In this document: in pieces, positions 34,640-45,409 of the stretch
How the letters are laid out: each line of letters starts with the position of its first letter
Numbering within the stretch: the stretch's first letter is position 1
NCBI RefSeq assembly: GCF_949987535.1
Contig: NC_080075.1
Coordinates: 55,979,636 to 56,043,635, forward strand
Length of the DNA stretch: 64,000 nucleotides
Reading direction: 5' to 3'
Origin: Balaenoptera acutorostrata
Lineage: Eukaryota; Chordata; Mammalia; Artiodactyla; Balaenopteridae
Notes under the pieces: generated by a model
Databases searched by the model: none
What the model saw: only the letters and a program-made list of their open reading frames with translations
What the model was told of the DNA's origin: nothing
Position numbers and translations under genes: made by a program

Positions 34640-35690
34640 AAGGACCCTTCCAGCTCCCAGGTGCCATGCTCTCCTCCAGACTCACAGCTCTCTAGCCTAC
34701 CTACATGCTCAGGACTCTTCAGTTTATGTCTCCAGCCTGGACCTCTCCCCTGAACGCCGGAGCCATACATCCAGCTGCCTACTTAACATCTGCCCTCAAC
34801 ACCTCCCAGACATCTCAAATTTAACCTGATCAGGACGGAGCCCCAAAACAGGCCCCCACCCCTCACAGTCTTGCCCCATCAGTTAATGGCAACTCCATCC
34901 TTCCAATTGCTTAGACCAAAGATCTTGAAGTCATCCTTGATTTCTCCCTTTATCTCACAACTCACTGTGAACATATCAATACAGCTCTCAACTTACCTGC
35001 TCAAACATATCCAAAATCCAACTTCTTCTTATTATCCCACCACCGCTATCCAGGCCACTGCCATCTCATCACCGGCCTGGCTCATGGCAGCGGCTCCTGA
35101 TAGGCCCCTCCGCCGCCCGCTCTTACGCCGTGGCCTGAATGATCTTCCTAAAACCCAGATGGGCCACTCCTCTGCTCAGAATCCTCCGGGGGCCCCGCCT
35201 TTCTTGAGAGCAAAGGCCAGGGTCCTGCCTGTGACCTGTAAAGCCCCGTGCCCCGCACACCCGAGCCAGCTCCCTACCGCCTCTCTGACCTGCTTTCTGC
35301 CCTTTGCCTCCCTATCTTCTCAGCTCCAGTCACGTTTCCTTGCCTGCAAGGTCTTTGCACTTGCTGTTTTCTCTGCCCAGAATGTTCTTCTTTCATCCCT
35401 GCATGGCTCATTCCCTCATTTCTTTCAGGACTTTCCCCAAAGGTCTCCCTGGTCCCCTAACATCTCAGGGTCCTCCCTCCCTACAGTTCACATCCCCCTT
35501 TCCTGCTTAACTTTTTCTCCCTAGCAGTTACGGTGATGTAACAGTTACCTATCTTGTCTGTGATCTGTCTCCTCCAGCAGAAGGTAAGGGCCACGAGGGC
35601 AGAGATTTCTGTGCCTTTTGTCCATGTGACAGCCCCAGTGTCTGCCCCAGTACCTGGCACACAGGAGTTCAGTACATTTGTGCAACGAGG
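34640..35690 (+). repeat. Long L2 LINE 3' fragment with ORF2 remnant
   Basis: About 1 kb of L2. It contains GTCTCCAGCCTGGACCTCTC, then CCAGACATCTCAAATTTAAC, then GAAGTCATCCTTGATTTCTC, then GGCCACTCCTCTGCTCAGAA, then AAGGTCTTTGCACTTGCTGT, then CTGCCCAGAATGTTCTTCTT and the tail AGTACCTGGCACACAGG. The 217-codon ORF at 34871-35524 is a broken remnant of the C-terminal part of the L2 reverse transcriptase ORF, with many changes, not a host gene. Confidence 0.75.
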
Positions 35691-35699
35691 GAGGAGTTC

Positions 35700-36720
35700 T
35701 GTGGGTCACTGTCTGGCTGGTCCGAGGTCCTCCGGTTGCCCCTTCTCCACTTGGTCACCAGACCCAGACAACAAACATCTCAGCATCTAAGGGGATGACT
35801 CCAACAGGTGTGAAAGAGGCCTGTGTCCCATCTCTGGGCACTGTCTCTGCAGGGGAGTGTGGAAAAGTCTGCTCTTCACCACTGACCTGCCTTCCAAAGC
35901 CACTACTTTGCACCCTCATCTCTGCAAAGCAAAATACCCTCTAGGAGGGCTTTTTAAAAAACTCCATCCCATGTAAAGCCTTCAGCTGTTTACCTGAATT
36001 CCATTTAATCTCCTATAGAGATGCCTCTAAATCATCTGCTCTCAAGGAGTCAGGGAAAAACTAGCTCCTCCTCTGAGATGGTTTTATCACCCTTGCTGCT
36101 GAGAAAACACACTTTAATTTCTATCAAGAGAAGAAGCACAAAGCAACAGAGCAATTATTGACAGTTTTTTCCCCCCGTGCTGGATTCTCTAACCACAGGT
36201 CTCACAGGTAAAGGGTTTTATCCATGTAAATGCACCTCTGGACAAAGATCCTGAGTCCCAGATGCAGGTGCATGTGTCGACCTGCTGGACCTTCCATTTG
36301 TCCCACCAGGGAGGGTATAAAATGCTCTCAAAGCCAGAGCCATACACAAATGAGGTTCTCCTCTCCAGGGACAGGGGTGAGGCCAACAGGCCAGGCCAGC
36401 TACTTGGAGGTGGGGGAAAGAGGGTCTCTTCCCATCTCGGTGGTTAACTGAGGTGACTGCTTGATCGTTCCACACCCAACCGCAGTCCCTCTGAAGGAAC
36501 AGGACATCCCGGATTCTGTGAAGACAAGAAGCATCTGGAGGCCCCTGGAGCATGCCACTCTCTGAGAAGTCCCTTCCACGATGCCCCTGACAGCCAGGCC
36601 CCAATGTATGCCCAAATGATTCTGGGGACAGAGCATTCCCTCACTGTCTTCTGGGAAGCCTGCTCCTCCTAAGTGCCATTGGTCCCCAGGTTCATCCTCT
36701 TCAAAGATCTCGGGTCTTTG
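35700..36720. other. Intronic sequence, nothing recognised
   Basis: Unique sequence. ORFs of 60-128 codons overlap in several frames at 36189-36644 on both strands and have no recognisable features. Confidence 0.45.
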
Positions 36721-36724
36721 TAAT

Positions 36725-36850
36725 CACTGACTCTCACTAGGCACCCAGCATTTAACATGCTTTCCCTCATTTAATCACCAGAGCCCAAGGAGAGGGGGAG
36801 AGAATTATCATCCCCATTTCCCAGATGAGGAAACGGAGGCTTCCACTCCT
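36725..36850 (-). repeat. MIR SINE
   Basis: CACTAGGCACCCAGCATTTA, then ACATGCTTTCCCTCATTTAA, then GAATTATCATCCCCATTTCC, then CAGATGAGGAAACGGAGGC is a well preserved reverse-complemented MIR. Confidence 0.75.
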
Positions 36851-37174
36851 TCCCACCCCTTCAGAGCCACTCTCCTTGTGACACGGTTGCTAACGTGGCA
36901 TTTTATTTTTTGAGTGTTGTAACCATTACCTGAGTCTACGTCATTCTTATACTAGAAACAGGCTACCACTTTACAGAAGCACAGATCTATTCAAGGCCCC
37001 AAAGACACAGAGGAAAAAGCACAGCGTGTTTAGCCTAAACACCGAGAAAGAAACTAAGGAACACCCAGGTTCATCACATGATCAAATAATCAGGCAAGTC
37101 ATTCCCTCATCTGAGGGAAGACTCAAAATGTGCCGACCAACCTGGGCATCTTCATTTCACCAAAGCCCTCTATC

Positions 37175-37548
37175 AGTGTTTTTTCAATTAATAGACTATT
37201 TTAGAGCAGCTTTAGGTTTATAGAAAAATTGATAAGGAAGTACAAAGTTCCCAAATACCCCTTGCCCCTCCACAAACACAGTTTCCTGTTATTTACATCT
37301 TGTATTAGTGTGGTATGTTTGTTACAATTGATGAACCAATATTGATACATTAACATCCATAGTTTACATTAGGATTCACTCTGGATCATACGTTATATGG
37401 GTTTTGACAGATATATCATGACACGCGTCCATCGTTACTGTAAAGAATAATTTCACTGCCCTAAAAATCCCCTATGCTCTACCTATTCATCCCTCCCTCC
37501 CTCCTTCCCCTCCCACAACCCAAACCTCTGGCAACTGCTGATCCCAAA
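37175..37548 (-). mobile_element. L1 3' UTR, 3' half of an inverted L1
   Basis: Antisense L1 3' UTR of an older L1MB-like group. It contains TTTTAGAGCAGCTTTAGGTT, then TTGTTACAATTGATGAACC, then AGTTTACATTAGGATTCACT, then TTTCACTGCCCTAAAAATCC, then CTCTACCTATTCATCCCTCC, and ends CCTCTGGCAACTGCTGATC. A T-rich run at 37180-37187 corresponds to the L1 A-tail. Confidence 0.85.
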
Positions 37549-37790
37549 TAACTGACCAAAAAAATCCTGGAACTAATAAGCAATTGGAGAAAGGTTGCAG
37601 AATACAAGGTTAATATACAAAATTCAATTGTTTATCTATATACTAGCCATGAACAATTTGAGTTTGAACTTAAAAACACATTAGTGCACACACACACAAA
37701 AGCCCACACAGGCACATGATCTGCATGAGGAAAACTACAGACCTCTGATAAAAGAAATCAAAGAAGATCTAAATAAATGTGCAGTCCTAC
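37549..37790 (+). mobile_element. L1 ORF2 segment, inverted 5' half
   Basis: Sense-strand L1 ORF2 sequence starts directly at the junction. CTGGAACTAATAAGCAATTG, then AGAATACAAGGTTAATATAC, then TTGTTTATCTATATACTAGC, then ACTACAGACCTCTGATAAAA, then GAAATCAAAGAAGATCTAAA corresponds to the region just after the RT catalytic motif. It is opposite in orientation to the adjoining 3' UTR, as expected of a twin-primed insertion. A CACACACACA run interrupts it at about 37688-37698. Confidence 0.75.
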
Positions 37791-37984
37791 ACTGAATTTT
37801 AAAAGCAAACTCTCCAACTCTGTTAACCTGATCTCAAATCAGAGGTTTAGAAATGCGTTCCTTCACAATGATGGTTAACAGAAAAATCCCCTAAATGAAG
37901 GCAGTAGCCTCATGGATGTGCAGCTACAAATGAAAACCTCAGGGCCTCTACCCACTGTGGGCGCAAAGAGATACCAACATACAG

Positions 37985-38145
37985 TTTCCAGATAAAATAC
38001 AAATAAGTGTTTAGTATATGTATGTCCCAAATATTGCACGGAACATATTAAAGAATTTAAAAGGTATTTGTAGTTTAGTTAAAATTCAAATTGAACTGGG
38101 TCTCCTGTATTTTTCTTTGCGTTATCTGGCAACCCTACCCTAAGG
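37985..38145. repeat. Imperfect inverted-repeat element, likely DNA transposon remnant
   Basis: The left end CCAGATAAAATACAAATAAG and the right end CTGTATTTTTCTTTGCGTTA plus TCTGG are imperfect inverted repeats around an AT-rich centre containing TATGTATGTCCCAAATATTG. The arrangement resembles a palindromic non-autonomous element that I recall from mammalian genomes, but I cannot name it. Confidence 0.45.
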
Positions 38146-38635
38146 CCTCACTGTGGTAAGACCTGGAACAAGGAAAAGCATCAAACCTCTTAGTGTATTC
38201 AGCGCTTGACATTTTTCGAAGCCTTTTCAACCCTTTTCTCTCCGGATTTTACTACGTCTGAGAGGCAAGCAGGACAAATCTCTCTCCACCCTCATTAACC
38301 AGAAGAGAGAGAGAGAAAAAAATGTACCAAACAATGGAGTGAAGGCTATGCAGGTCAGGAACACAGCTGGCTCTAATCATTCTTAAGCCCACCTGTTCAA
38401 TTAGCCCAGGGTCAGGGGTTCAACCCTGGCTGAACCTTGGAATCACCTGGGGAGCCGCAAAAACCCCACTGATGTCCGGGCCCCCACTCCTAATGCCTGA
38501 GCATCTTTTTAAAACATTTTACCAAAAAAAAAGTAAAGATATATAAAAGTAGACAAGAAAGGAGAATGAACCCGCAGGTACCCAGTCACCCAGCTTCAAT
38601 AATTATCAACTCCTGGTCAATCTCGTTTCATATAC

Positions 38636-38840
38636 CAGTGCTGCCCAATAGAATTTTCTGCAGCAACGGAAATGTTCCATATCCATGTCGTCCAATATAG
38701 CTGCTAGCCACATGTGACTAATGAGCACTTGAAATGTGCCTGGGGTCCCGGAGGAACTGCATTTTCAGTTTTTAAAAAAGGTTAATTAATTTCGATTTAA
38801 ATAGCCACAGGTGGCTGATGGCTACATATTGGATAGTACA
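38636..38840 (+). mobile_element. hAT-Charlie-type MITE
   Basis: CAGTGCTGCCCAATAGAATT, then GCAACGGAAATGTTCCATAT, then AGCTGCTAGCCACATGTGAC, then GAGCACTTGAAATGTGCCTG, then AAATAGCCACAGGTGGCTGA and ATTGGATAGTACAG form a 205-bp non-autonomous hAT-type element with inverted termini (CAGTGCTG and its diverged partner). The family name is not certain. Flanking 8-bp duplications are no longer identical. Confidence 0.8.
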
Positions 38841-39065
38841 GATCGATACTCTCACCCATTTCTCTTCCCACCATGTTATTTGGAAGCAAATCCCAGACAT
38901 CATATTATTTCATCCATGTATCAATATCTTTTCAAGCTTTCCAGATGATTCAAATGTGAAACCACAGTCGGAGGCCAGTGATTAGTCAATCAAATATTTA
39001 ATACTGTGACTCTCCATTTAATTACAGGACAGACTTTCAGCAACTTCACAGCCTTAAGAACAAGG

Positions 39066-39252
39066 TTCTCAACCTTGAGTGCACATCCAATCACCTGGGC
39101 AGCTGGACCCACGCTCAGGCTCCACCCCCAGAAATTCAGGTTTTTCTGTTTGGAGACATAACTTTTTTTTCTTCCCCTCCTCCTCCTCCATCATTTTTCC
39201 ACAAGCTCTTCACGTGATTTGAATGTGTGGTCAGAATGGAGAACCACTGCTT
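39066..39252 (-). mobile_element. MER5A-like hAT MITE
   Basis: The plus strand shows GGTTCTCAACCTTGAGTGCA, then CATCCAATCACCTGGGCAGC, then GGCTCCACCCCCAGAAATTC, and GTGTGGTCAGAATGGAGAAC plus CACTG at the end. This is the reverse complement of a MER5A-type element with a T-rich and C-rich stretch inserted in the middle. Confidence 0.7.
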
Positions 39253-39279
39253 TAAAGTCTTTCTATAGCGAGCAGGATC

Positions 39280-39420
39280 CGCAGATCAGCATTTACCAGC
39301 ATCATCTGGGAGCCAGTTAGAAAGGCAGAATCTCGGGGCCCACCCCAGACCTTCTGCATCAGAATTTAAGTTCTGCCCAGGTTCCCCAGGTGACTTGGGT
39401 GCACATTCAATTTGAGAAAG
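39280..39420 (+). mobile_element. MER5A-like hAT MITE
   Basis: AGCATCATCTGGGAGCCAGT, then AGAAAGGCAGAATCTCGGGG, then CCCACCCCAGACCTTCTGCA, then TCAGAATTTAAGTTCTGCC and ATTCAATTTGAGAAAGG are in MER5A sense order. Both terminal repeats are degraded. Confidence 0.7.
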
Positions 39421-39432
39421 GCTATTTTATAC

Positions 39433-39596
39433 GAGTTGTTCTCAAAGAGCAGAACTTGTTAGGAATGCAAATTCTTGGGCCTCACCCCAGGCCTACAGAA
39501 TCAGAAACTCCGGGGGTGGGGCCCGGCAGGCTGTGTGTACGTTAACCAGCCCTTCTGGTAACACTGATGCACGCTCAAGTTTGAGACCCACTACTT
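39433..39596 (+). mobile_element. MER5A-like hAT MITE
   Basis: GTTGTTCTCAAAGAGCAGAA, then CTTGTTAGGAATGCAAATTC, then GGGCCTCACCCCAGGCCTAC, then AGAATCAGAAACTCCGGGGG, then GATGCACGCTCAAGTTTGAG and ACCCACTAC make this the best-preserved of the three MER5A-like copies clustered here. Confidence 0.85.
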
Positions 39597-39599
39597 TGG

Positions 39600-40790
39600 C
39601 GTCTAGAACATAACTCCATATTGCCCAAGCAGGAAGTAGTGATTATAAGCACAGCAATTCACTTCCAAAGAGAAACTGAAGCCACCCTCAGGCTCCCACG
39701 CAAACAATTACACATCAATTAAGATCTCTCTTTATAACCCATGACACAGGACAAGTAAGTAGGAGTGGTGGGGAAGAATTAAAAACAAAGCCACCTGGGG
39801 TCCTCAGAAAACTACAGGCTAACAACTGATGTTCATAAAAATGTCTAAAACATTAAACACGTCAGCTGTGTTCAGTACATTCTCCTTAAGGAGGCAACCA
39901 AGTTTACATTTTAGAAATATTTCTATTACAACATTTTACATTTCTTTCAAGTGAAAAATAATTGCTAAGAACCGTCTATTGTGTCAAGTATTTCATTCCT
40001 AAATATTTGGGGGGGCGTCGGAGGGGGCAGAAACAAGAAGAAAGGTTACACCAGGGTGGCATGGTAGGACCCGAGACCATTTTCCAAAGCAATTACCGTT
40101 AAGGTTTTTGAGGTCCTGAATTCTTCTGAAACTGGAGCAAAGCTATAAACTTTCTGCTCTTAAAATGCGTGTCCAGAATATACAGAAAACCTTTTATGCA
40201 ATGTCAGAGGAGTCAAGGTCCCTAGGCCAAGGGGTCTGATGCTAAGGACGCCTACTGTGACCTGGAAAGCAGGCCAGGAAAACAGAACGCAGCTCTTTTA
40301 GGGGTCCTGTCTTCAGGTAGGAAATAGCAAGAGCCACATTAGTAGGCAACATGGTGGGTGGCCCTGAGACCCTCCGTTTTCCTAAAGAGTCGAGTTTTTT
40401 AAACAAAATTGGCAGTAGGATCTAGGCCCGATGCTAATGGTATGTCAGGCCATGGGGAGCCTAGCTCGGTTTACCCTCCTTCCCAGAACCCCAAACCCAC
40501 AATAACAGGACAAACTGGGAGTCTGGCTGCCCCTTCCCACAACCCTACAGCCACTCAAACACCACATACTGTCCCGAACCACTCCCTTCCCCCCAGCAGG
40601 GTCCCAGCAAACTGGGGAGAGCGGGGCTGTGGAGCCTTTGGCACCAGGGACCAAGAACTGAGAACCAGGAAGGCTGTGTTTCAAAATGGTTCTCAGCCAG
40701 AACACTCAATCTGGGGCAGGAGGGTACCTGAGTTTCCAGCGCCGATGTAGCATCAGTCGAGCTAGGAGCCCAGGAGCGGCCGCACAAGTG
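39600..40790. other. Unique intron stretch, nothing recognised
   Basis: No repeat was recognised. The AT-rich part at 39690-40000 has no ORF. A G-rich run (GGGGGGGCGTCGGAGGGGG) lies at 40012-40030. The 113-codon ORF at 40409-40750 and its antisense counterparts show no domain. Confidence 0.45.
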
Positions 40791-40802
40791 ATCACGAGCT
40801 CA

Positions 40803-40856
40803 CGTGTGCGTGTGAACGTGCACGTACGTGTGCGTGTGAACGTGCACGTACGTGCG
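40803..40856 (+). repeat. 24-bp CpG-rich tandem repeat
   Basis: Two identical 24-bp copies (40803-40826 and 40827-40850), beginning CGTGTGCGTGTGAACGTGCA, then a partial third copy. Each copy has four CpGs and ACGTG motifs, which is unusual in CpG-depleted intron. A degenerate GTGC-rich sequence flanks it, and a GGGGGCGGGGGGGGCGGG tract lies at about 40895-40912. Confidence 0.9.
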
Positions 40857-40914
40857 TGAGGACGGGTGCAGCGCATGTGCACAAACAGCCTTGCGGGGGC
40901 GGGGGGGGCGGGCA

Positions 40915-41590
40915 GAACAGAGTTAACTTTGGTAAATGAGCTACCTGCCCTTACCGCAGCACCCAAAGCCCTGGGCCTTGCACCCTTATTTACATCACCT
41001 GTGGGATGACCTAGACATAGGTTTCCTAGCCCGGCAGCCCTTGGAAATGGGCCGTAAAGTCAGTGACTCAGACTCCAGTTCCAGGGACACGGGAAGCCAA
41101 AAGAGCCAGGCAAAGAGACCCCTGCCTCTCAGACTGCACAGGTGGCTAGTACCTGATGCCGTCTCATACCCAGTACCGTCTTCCCTCCTGACAGTCTGGT
41201 TGGCCGGTAGTCGACACCACAAAATAAGGCAGAGAACGACCTCAGAGAGGCCTAATGCATTGCTGAGTTGTATGACCAGGGAGTTCTGTGGGGCTTCAGA
41301 AAGGAGAACAAACCACACCAGGGAGGGTCCAGGAGGTGTTATGCAGGTGCTGAGGCCCGGAAGGGAGAGGGAGGAGCAAATTGTTGGGGGAAAGGTAGTC
41401 ATGTATACTAGGAGGTAATATAATGAGGAATTCAGAAGAACAGATTTAAAATATTTATAAGCTCAAGGGAAAAAGATCAATGAGTTCAAAGGACATGGGA
41501 GGAAAGCAAAAGTCCTTTGGTCTGCCTTCCCACTTTTCAGAGGTAAAAGTTTTTGTGTACACAAGTCTAGTGTGTGTGTATGTATGTGTG
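40915..41590. other. Intronic sequence with overlapping ORFs, no gene called
   Basis: A 160-codon plus-strand ORF (40936-41418) and a 135-codon minus-strand ORF (40995-41402) overlap each other. Neither shows a domain, and composition explains them. A short GTGTGTGTATGTATGTGTGT run lies at 41572-41591. Confidence 0.45.
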
Positions 41591-41594
41591 TTTC

Positions 41595-41900
41595 TTTTTT
41601 CACAAATGACATTACACACACTATTCCAACTTTTTAAATTTAACCATTTATTTTGAACATATTTCCCCATTAATATATACAAATCAGCCTTAAAAATTTA
41701 TAAGTTGCTTATTATTCCATTATAGGGAGGTACAAAATGCTCCTTAGCTATAGACATTTACCTTGTTTTCTACATTTTTCTGTTTCAAATCTGGTGATTT
41801 GTCTTTACATCACCTCAGCAGGTTTGCCAGTGGGATAAACCTGCAGAAGAATTTCTGGGTCAAGGGAAACTAATTGTATTCCTATCAACAGTTCAAGTGG
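41595..41900 (-). repeat. Degraded antisense L1-like sequence
   Basis: TTATTATTCCATTATAGGGA, then GGGATAAACCTGCAGAAGAA, then TTTCTGGGTCAAGGGAAACT, then TTGTATTCCTATCAACAG has the same arrangement as 4720-5300 (the antisense 'aattgctgggtcaaaggg' type motif of old L1 3' regions). Confidence 0.45.
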
Positions 41901-41909
41901 CACTTACTG

Positions 41910-43340
41910 AATACCTACCATATGCAAGAAAAACAAGAGCTCTTATTTTAATGACACTGAAGGTAAACTGATCTTGGGCACCTGACCTCAAGTAGGACGA
42001 GGCCATTTATTGAGGGATAAGTTAAGGGCATTTCTACTCTTCCTATGTTTTTTCTATTGTGTATACATGTATTTTTTATGATAAATATTAAATGTGCAAC
42101 CTAACACATGGGTTATAAAACATTACTGCAGAACAGGTAATCACATGGCATATTTATCCCAATCTATTATATATCGTAAATTCTTTTCACTGTTTTCAGC
42201 ACAACCCAGTGTGTGATAAATTATATGCATAAAATAAAAATCACCCTGTGCTTTTTCAGAATTATCTCCCAGGGGTTTCAAGGATTGCCTGCGGAGGTGA
42301 GAACCAAATTAGTCTCCAGCCTCAAGCCCACCCCCAACCTTAATATCAGCCCCAGCTTGAAGGAGCATTAACATTAGGCAATAGCTCAGCTTGCTGTTTT
42401 CTCAGCCAGAAAACCAGTGAGCAGGAAGCAGGGCTCCCTGCTTAGGCTCTGATTTCCTGAAAAGCCAAATCCTCATTGCTTTCCCTACACAGACCCTTTC
42501 TCTGCTCCCGCCCTTTTAGCAAAAGTGAAAGTCTTCCTGCAGCAGCCCACAAGCCTTGGCATCAAAGATCTGCGTTACTCACTGGTTCCCAAAAAAACGC
42601 TTGTCTGGGACACGGGTTAAGGAGCAGCCAAGAAGAGGTCATTGATCGCTGTCTCCAGGGCTCAGCGGCTCTGGCATGGGGAGGGACCAAGGCTTTCCAG
42701 ATGTTCCACTGAAGGGCTGGACTGGAGCCAGGGGAGCCCTGCAGATCTACAAAGAGATGCCTGTTCCCCAAGTGTGCACCATTCGAAATCAAAAGCTCTC
42801 TGAAGAGAGTCACTGCCCAAGTGGGCAGGGCCTTCCCAGAGACTTCTGTCTCTTCCTGCTGTCCTCACTTACTCCATGTCCATGGCCACCACCCAGCTCT
42901 GGTTCTCCTCCACTTCCACAACACGCCCCTCCCCCAGCACTCACGTGCACACATATTTCCCCCAAACTACCAGCTCCGGTTTCCGTAGCAACAAAGCAAA
43001 AGCCAACTGGGTTTGAAAAAGCAGCGAATTTGACAGAGACCATGCAGAAGGAGAAAAAAAAAAAAAATAGCCTGGGAAATTCTGGTCTCACCCTAGAAAT
43101 CTGCCCTCAGAGGAGTGCCAGCCCATCAGGGCGCCCCAGCTACAAGTCTAAAAACTGAGCTCTCAGATTCCCTAGGGCACAATTCCCTTCCTCTGGCTCC
43201 ACCCACCCTCTCTGGAAAGGAAAAGGCCAGAGATACACTGAACAATACACTGCATCATTTTGAAAGTTATTTGAACAGGGAGCAAATCCTAAAAACAGCA
43301 TTTGGATGATTACATAGCAATGGTATCATGACTACTACTA
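41910..43340. other. Intronic sequence, nothing recognised
   Basis: Unique sequence. A 160-codon plus-strand ORF at 42676-43158 covers an A13-type run and has no family features. No splice-flanked exon was seen on either strand. Confidence 0.5.
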
Positions 43341-43344
43341 ACAC

Positions 43345-43560
43345 CATTGGCTTAGTCATTCATTGAACAAATATTTTTTGAGCACCTACTATGTGCCAAG
43401 CACTATTCCAAGTTGCTAGGGATGCAGTGATAAACAAGTAAGATAAAATTCTTGCCCTCTGGGACTTACATGCTAGAGGGACAAACAAACAAGTGAACAA
43501 ACAATTTTAAAAAAGCACCAAGTGCTATTAAAAAAAGCAGCTCAAAAACAAAAAATAGTC
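43345..43560 (-). repeat. L2 LINE 3' end
   Basis: TCATTCATTGAACAAATATT, then GAGCACCTACTATGTGCCAA, then GCACTATTCCAAGTTGCTAG, then ATTCTTGCCCTCTGGGACTT and ACATGCTAGAGGGACAAAC is the reverse complement of the L2 3' terminus. This is the clearest L2 tail in the window. Confidence 0.85.
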
Positions 43561-43809
43561 CCAAAGAGTATGTTTTAGTATAAAAATGGCGGAAGTATGA
43601 TAATGTAGAAAGAAAACTAGACTTTCTGTATACGTAGTTGGTGTTTTACTTTCAAATTGTGCCTTCCTGCATATCAACCCATTTTGCCATCACTCACTGT
43701 TGAGTGGGATGCATCAGTGTGCTCATTTACCCAAGCAGAAACAGAAGCCCAGACGTGAAAAATGACTTGTTCAAGGTCCACCAAGTTTCATTCTTTGGAT
43801 TTCTATTTA

Positions 43810-44700
43810 TCAGTTGGCTGTAGAGAAAGTGAAAAGATTAGCTACAAATTAGTGGGAGATGTTTGCAACAAATATAACTGCCTCTGAAGCAATAAGACCA
43901 AAAGCATAACAGAAAAATGCACCAAAGGAATGAACAGATATTTTTCAGGAAAGATCAAAAACCTGTAGATACATGAAAAGATTCTCAATTTCACTAATAA
44001 TCAGAGAAATACAAATTAAAAGTATAATGACACACCACCCACCACGCTAGCAGAAATTTAAAAGTCTGTTTTAAAGTATTTGTGAGGATATAAAGTAACA
44101 GGAAACTGCAAACTAAAGTACATTTATGTCTGGTGGTAGCATCCACTGGTATAGTCACTTTGGAAAACAATTTATCATTACCTAGTAAATAATTTATCAT
44201 TACTTAGTAACGTTGGACATGCAAAGACCTTTTGAAACATCAGTTCCACACCTAAGTAAATAATGTAGAAAACTATAGGTGCAAGTGTGCCCCCAGAATA
44301 CAGTATTGTCCCTAATAGCAAAAACGTGAAAATAACCCAGGTGTCCATGAATAGGAAAACGGATAAATGAATTTTGATATATTAATAAATGGAATAATAT
44401 GAACTACAGTCACACGTCAATATGGATGAATCAAAGAATTTATATAGGATGGTACTCTTAAAAAAGCTAAAAAGTAGGTAAGACAAAACAATATATTATT
44501 TTAAAAAACGTGCATATAGGTGGTAAAATCATAAAGAAATGCAAAAAAAAATAATTTAACACAAAATTCAGGATAGTAGTTACCTTTGGGAATAAAAGGC
44601 AAAGACAAGGTCAGTGAAGGGCCCCGGAGGCTGCAAAGGTGCCAGAAACGTTTTTTCTTAATCTGGCTCATAGTTACATATGACTAGCGGGAGGGGGGGA
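43810..44700 (+). mobile_element. Old L1 LINE, ORF2 C-terminus and 3' UTR
   Basis: Sense L1M remnant. It contains GAACAGATATTTTTCAGGA, then AAAAGATTCTCAATTTCACT, then AATAATCAGAGAAATACAAA, then TATAATGACACACCACCCAC, then TAGTCACTTTGGAAAACAAT, then GTGTCCATGAATAGGAAAAC and AATGGAATAATATGAACTAC, then GATAGTAGTTACCTTTGGGA. Reading frames are broken throughout. Confidence 0.85.
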
Positions 44701-44709
44701 AGGTAAGGC

Positions 44710-45260
44710 TGATTTAAATTAATCCCAAAGGACAGATTGATTCAAGGGAAACAAATCACCGAGGGTATTTTTTCCTTAAGTCAAACAAAAGAATTATCAT
44801 TTGTTGGTTTTCCAAGGCAAGGAAGCCTGGTGAAGGCCTCATGCAGTATAGGAAGTGAGTGTTAAATCCAAAGGACACTGGTTTGATTTCTGTTTTAAAA
44901 AATTAAAAATAAAAGCAAAATAGGTCCCTCTCTAGGCAGTGCTAGGTGATTCTAGTTGGCCTGGCAGTATAGTGGCTACAAGGGCCATAATTACAGCCAG
45001 GGAGAGGTCGAGTAGCTAGATGGCCATCTGTAATTAAGCAGGTGAAGTCTGTCTTCCAGGCTCCAGGCGCACTGCCGACGGCCCTGGTGACCCCAAACCC
45101 ACCTATTACAGGCAGTTCTTGACTTTCATACTTTTCGCCTTCAAACAACACACAGGCCAAACAGGGACACTCGCCACCAGCCAGCAATGACATTTCACAG
45201 CAGTGCTCTCTGTCTGCCAAGCCCCGGTGCCGCCTCCACACCTTTGCCACGTTCACCTGG
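44710..45260. other. Intronic sequence, nothing recognised
   Basis: Unique sequence containing a 104-codon minus-strand ORF (44942-45256) with no recognisable family. Confidence 0.4.
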
Positions 45261-45264
45261 ACAG

Positions 45265-45400
45265 TGGTCGCTCATTAATCCCTGGAACAAATATGTCCTA
45301 AGCACTGCTGTACGCTGGCACTGAGGCCAAGAAAGTCCAGCAGAGACCAAAATAGACACAGTCCTGGCCTTCTCAGAGTTTAGAGTCTAAAGAAAGCGCT
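45265..45400 (-). repeat. L2 LINE 3' fragment
   Basis: GGAACAAATATGTCCTAAGC, then ACTGCTGTACGCTGGCACTG, then ACAGTCCTGGCCTTCTCAGA and GTTTAGAGTCTAAAG follows the antisense L2 3' end. Confidence 0.6.
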
Positions 45401-45409
45401 TGTGCATTT

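Noticed and set aside
34871..35524. 217-codon plus-strand ORF
   Set aside because: It follows the degraded L2 reverse transcriptase C-terminus and is part of an L2 LINE, not a host gene.
40936..41418. 160-codon plus-strand ORF and 135-codon antisense ORF
   Set aside because: The two overlap on opposite strands with no recognisable family; explained by composition.
42676..43158. 160-codon plus-strand ORF
   Set aside because: It contains an A-run, has no recognisable domain and is antisense to PRKCE.
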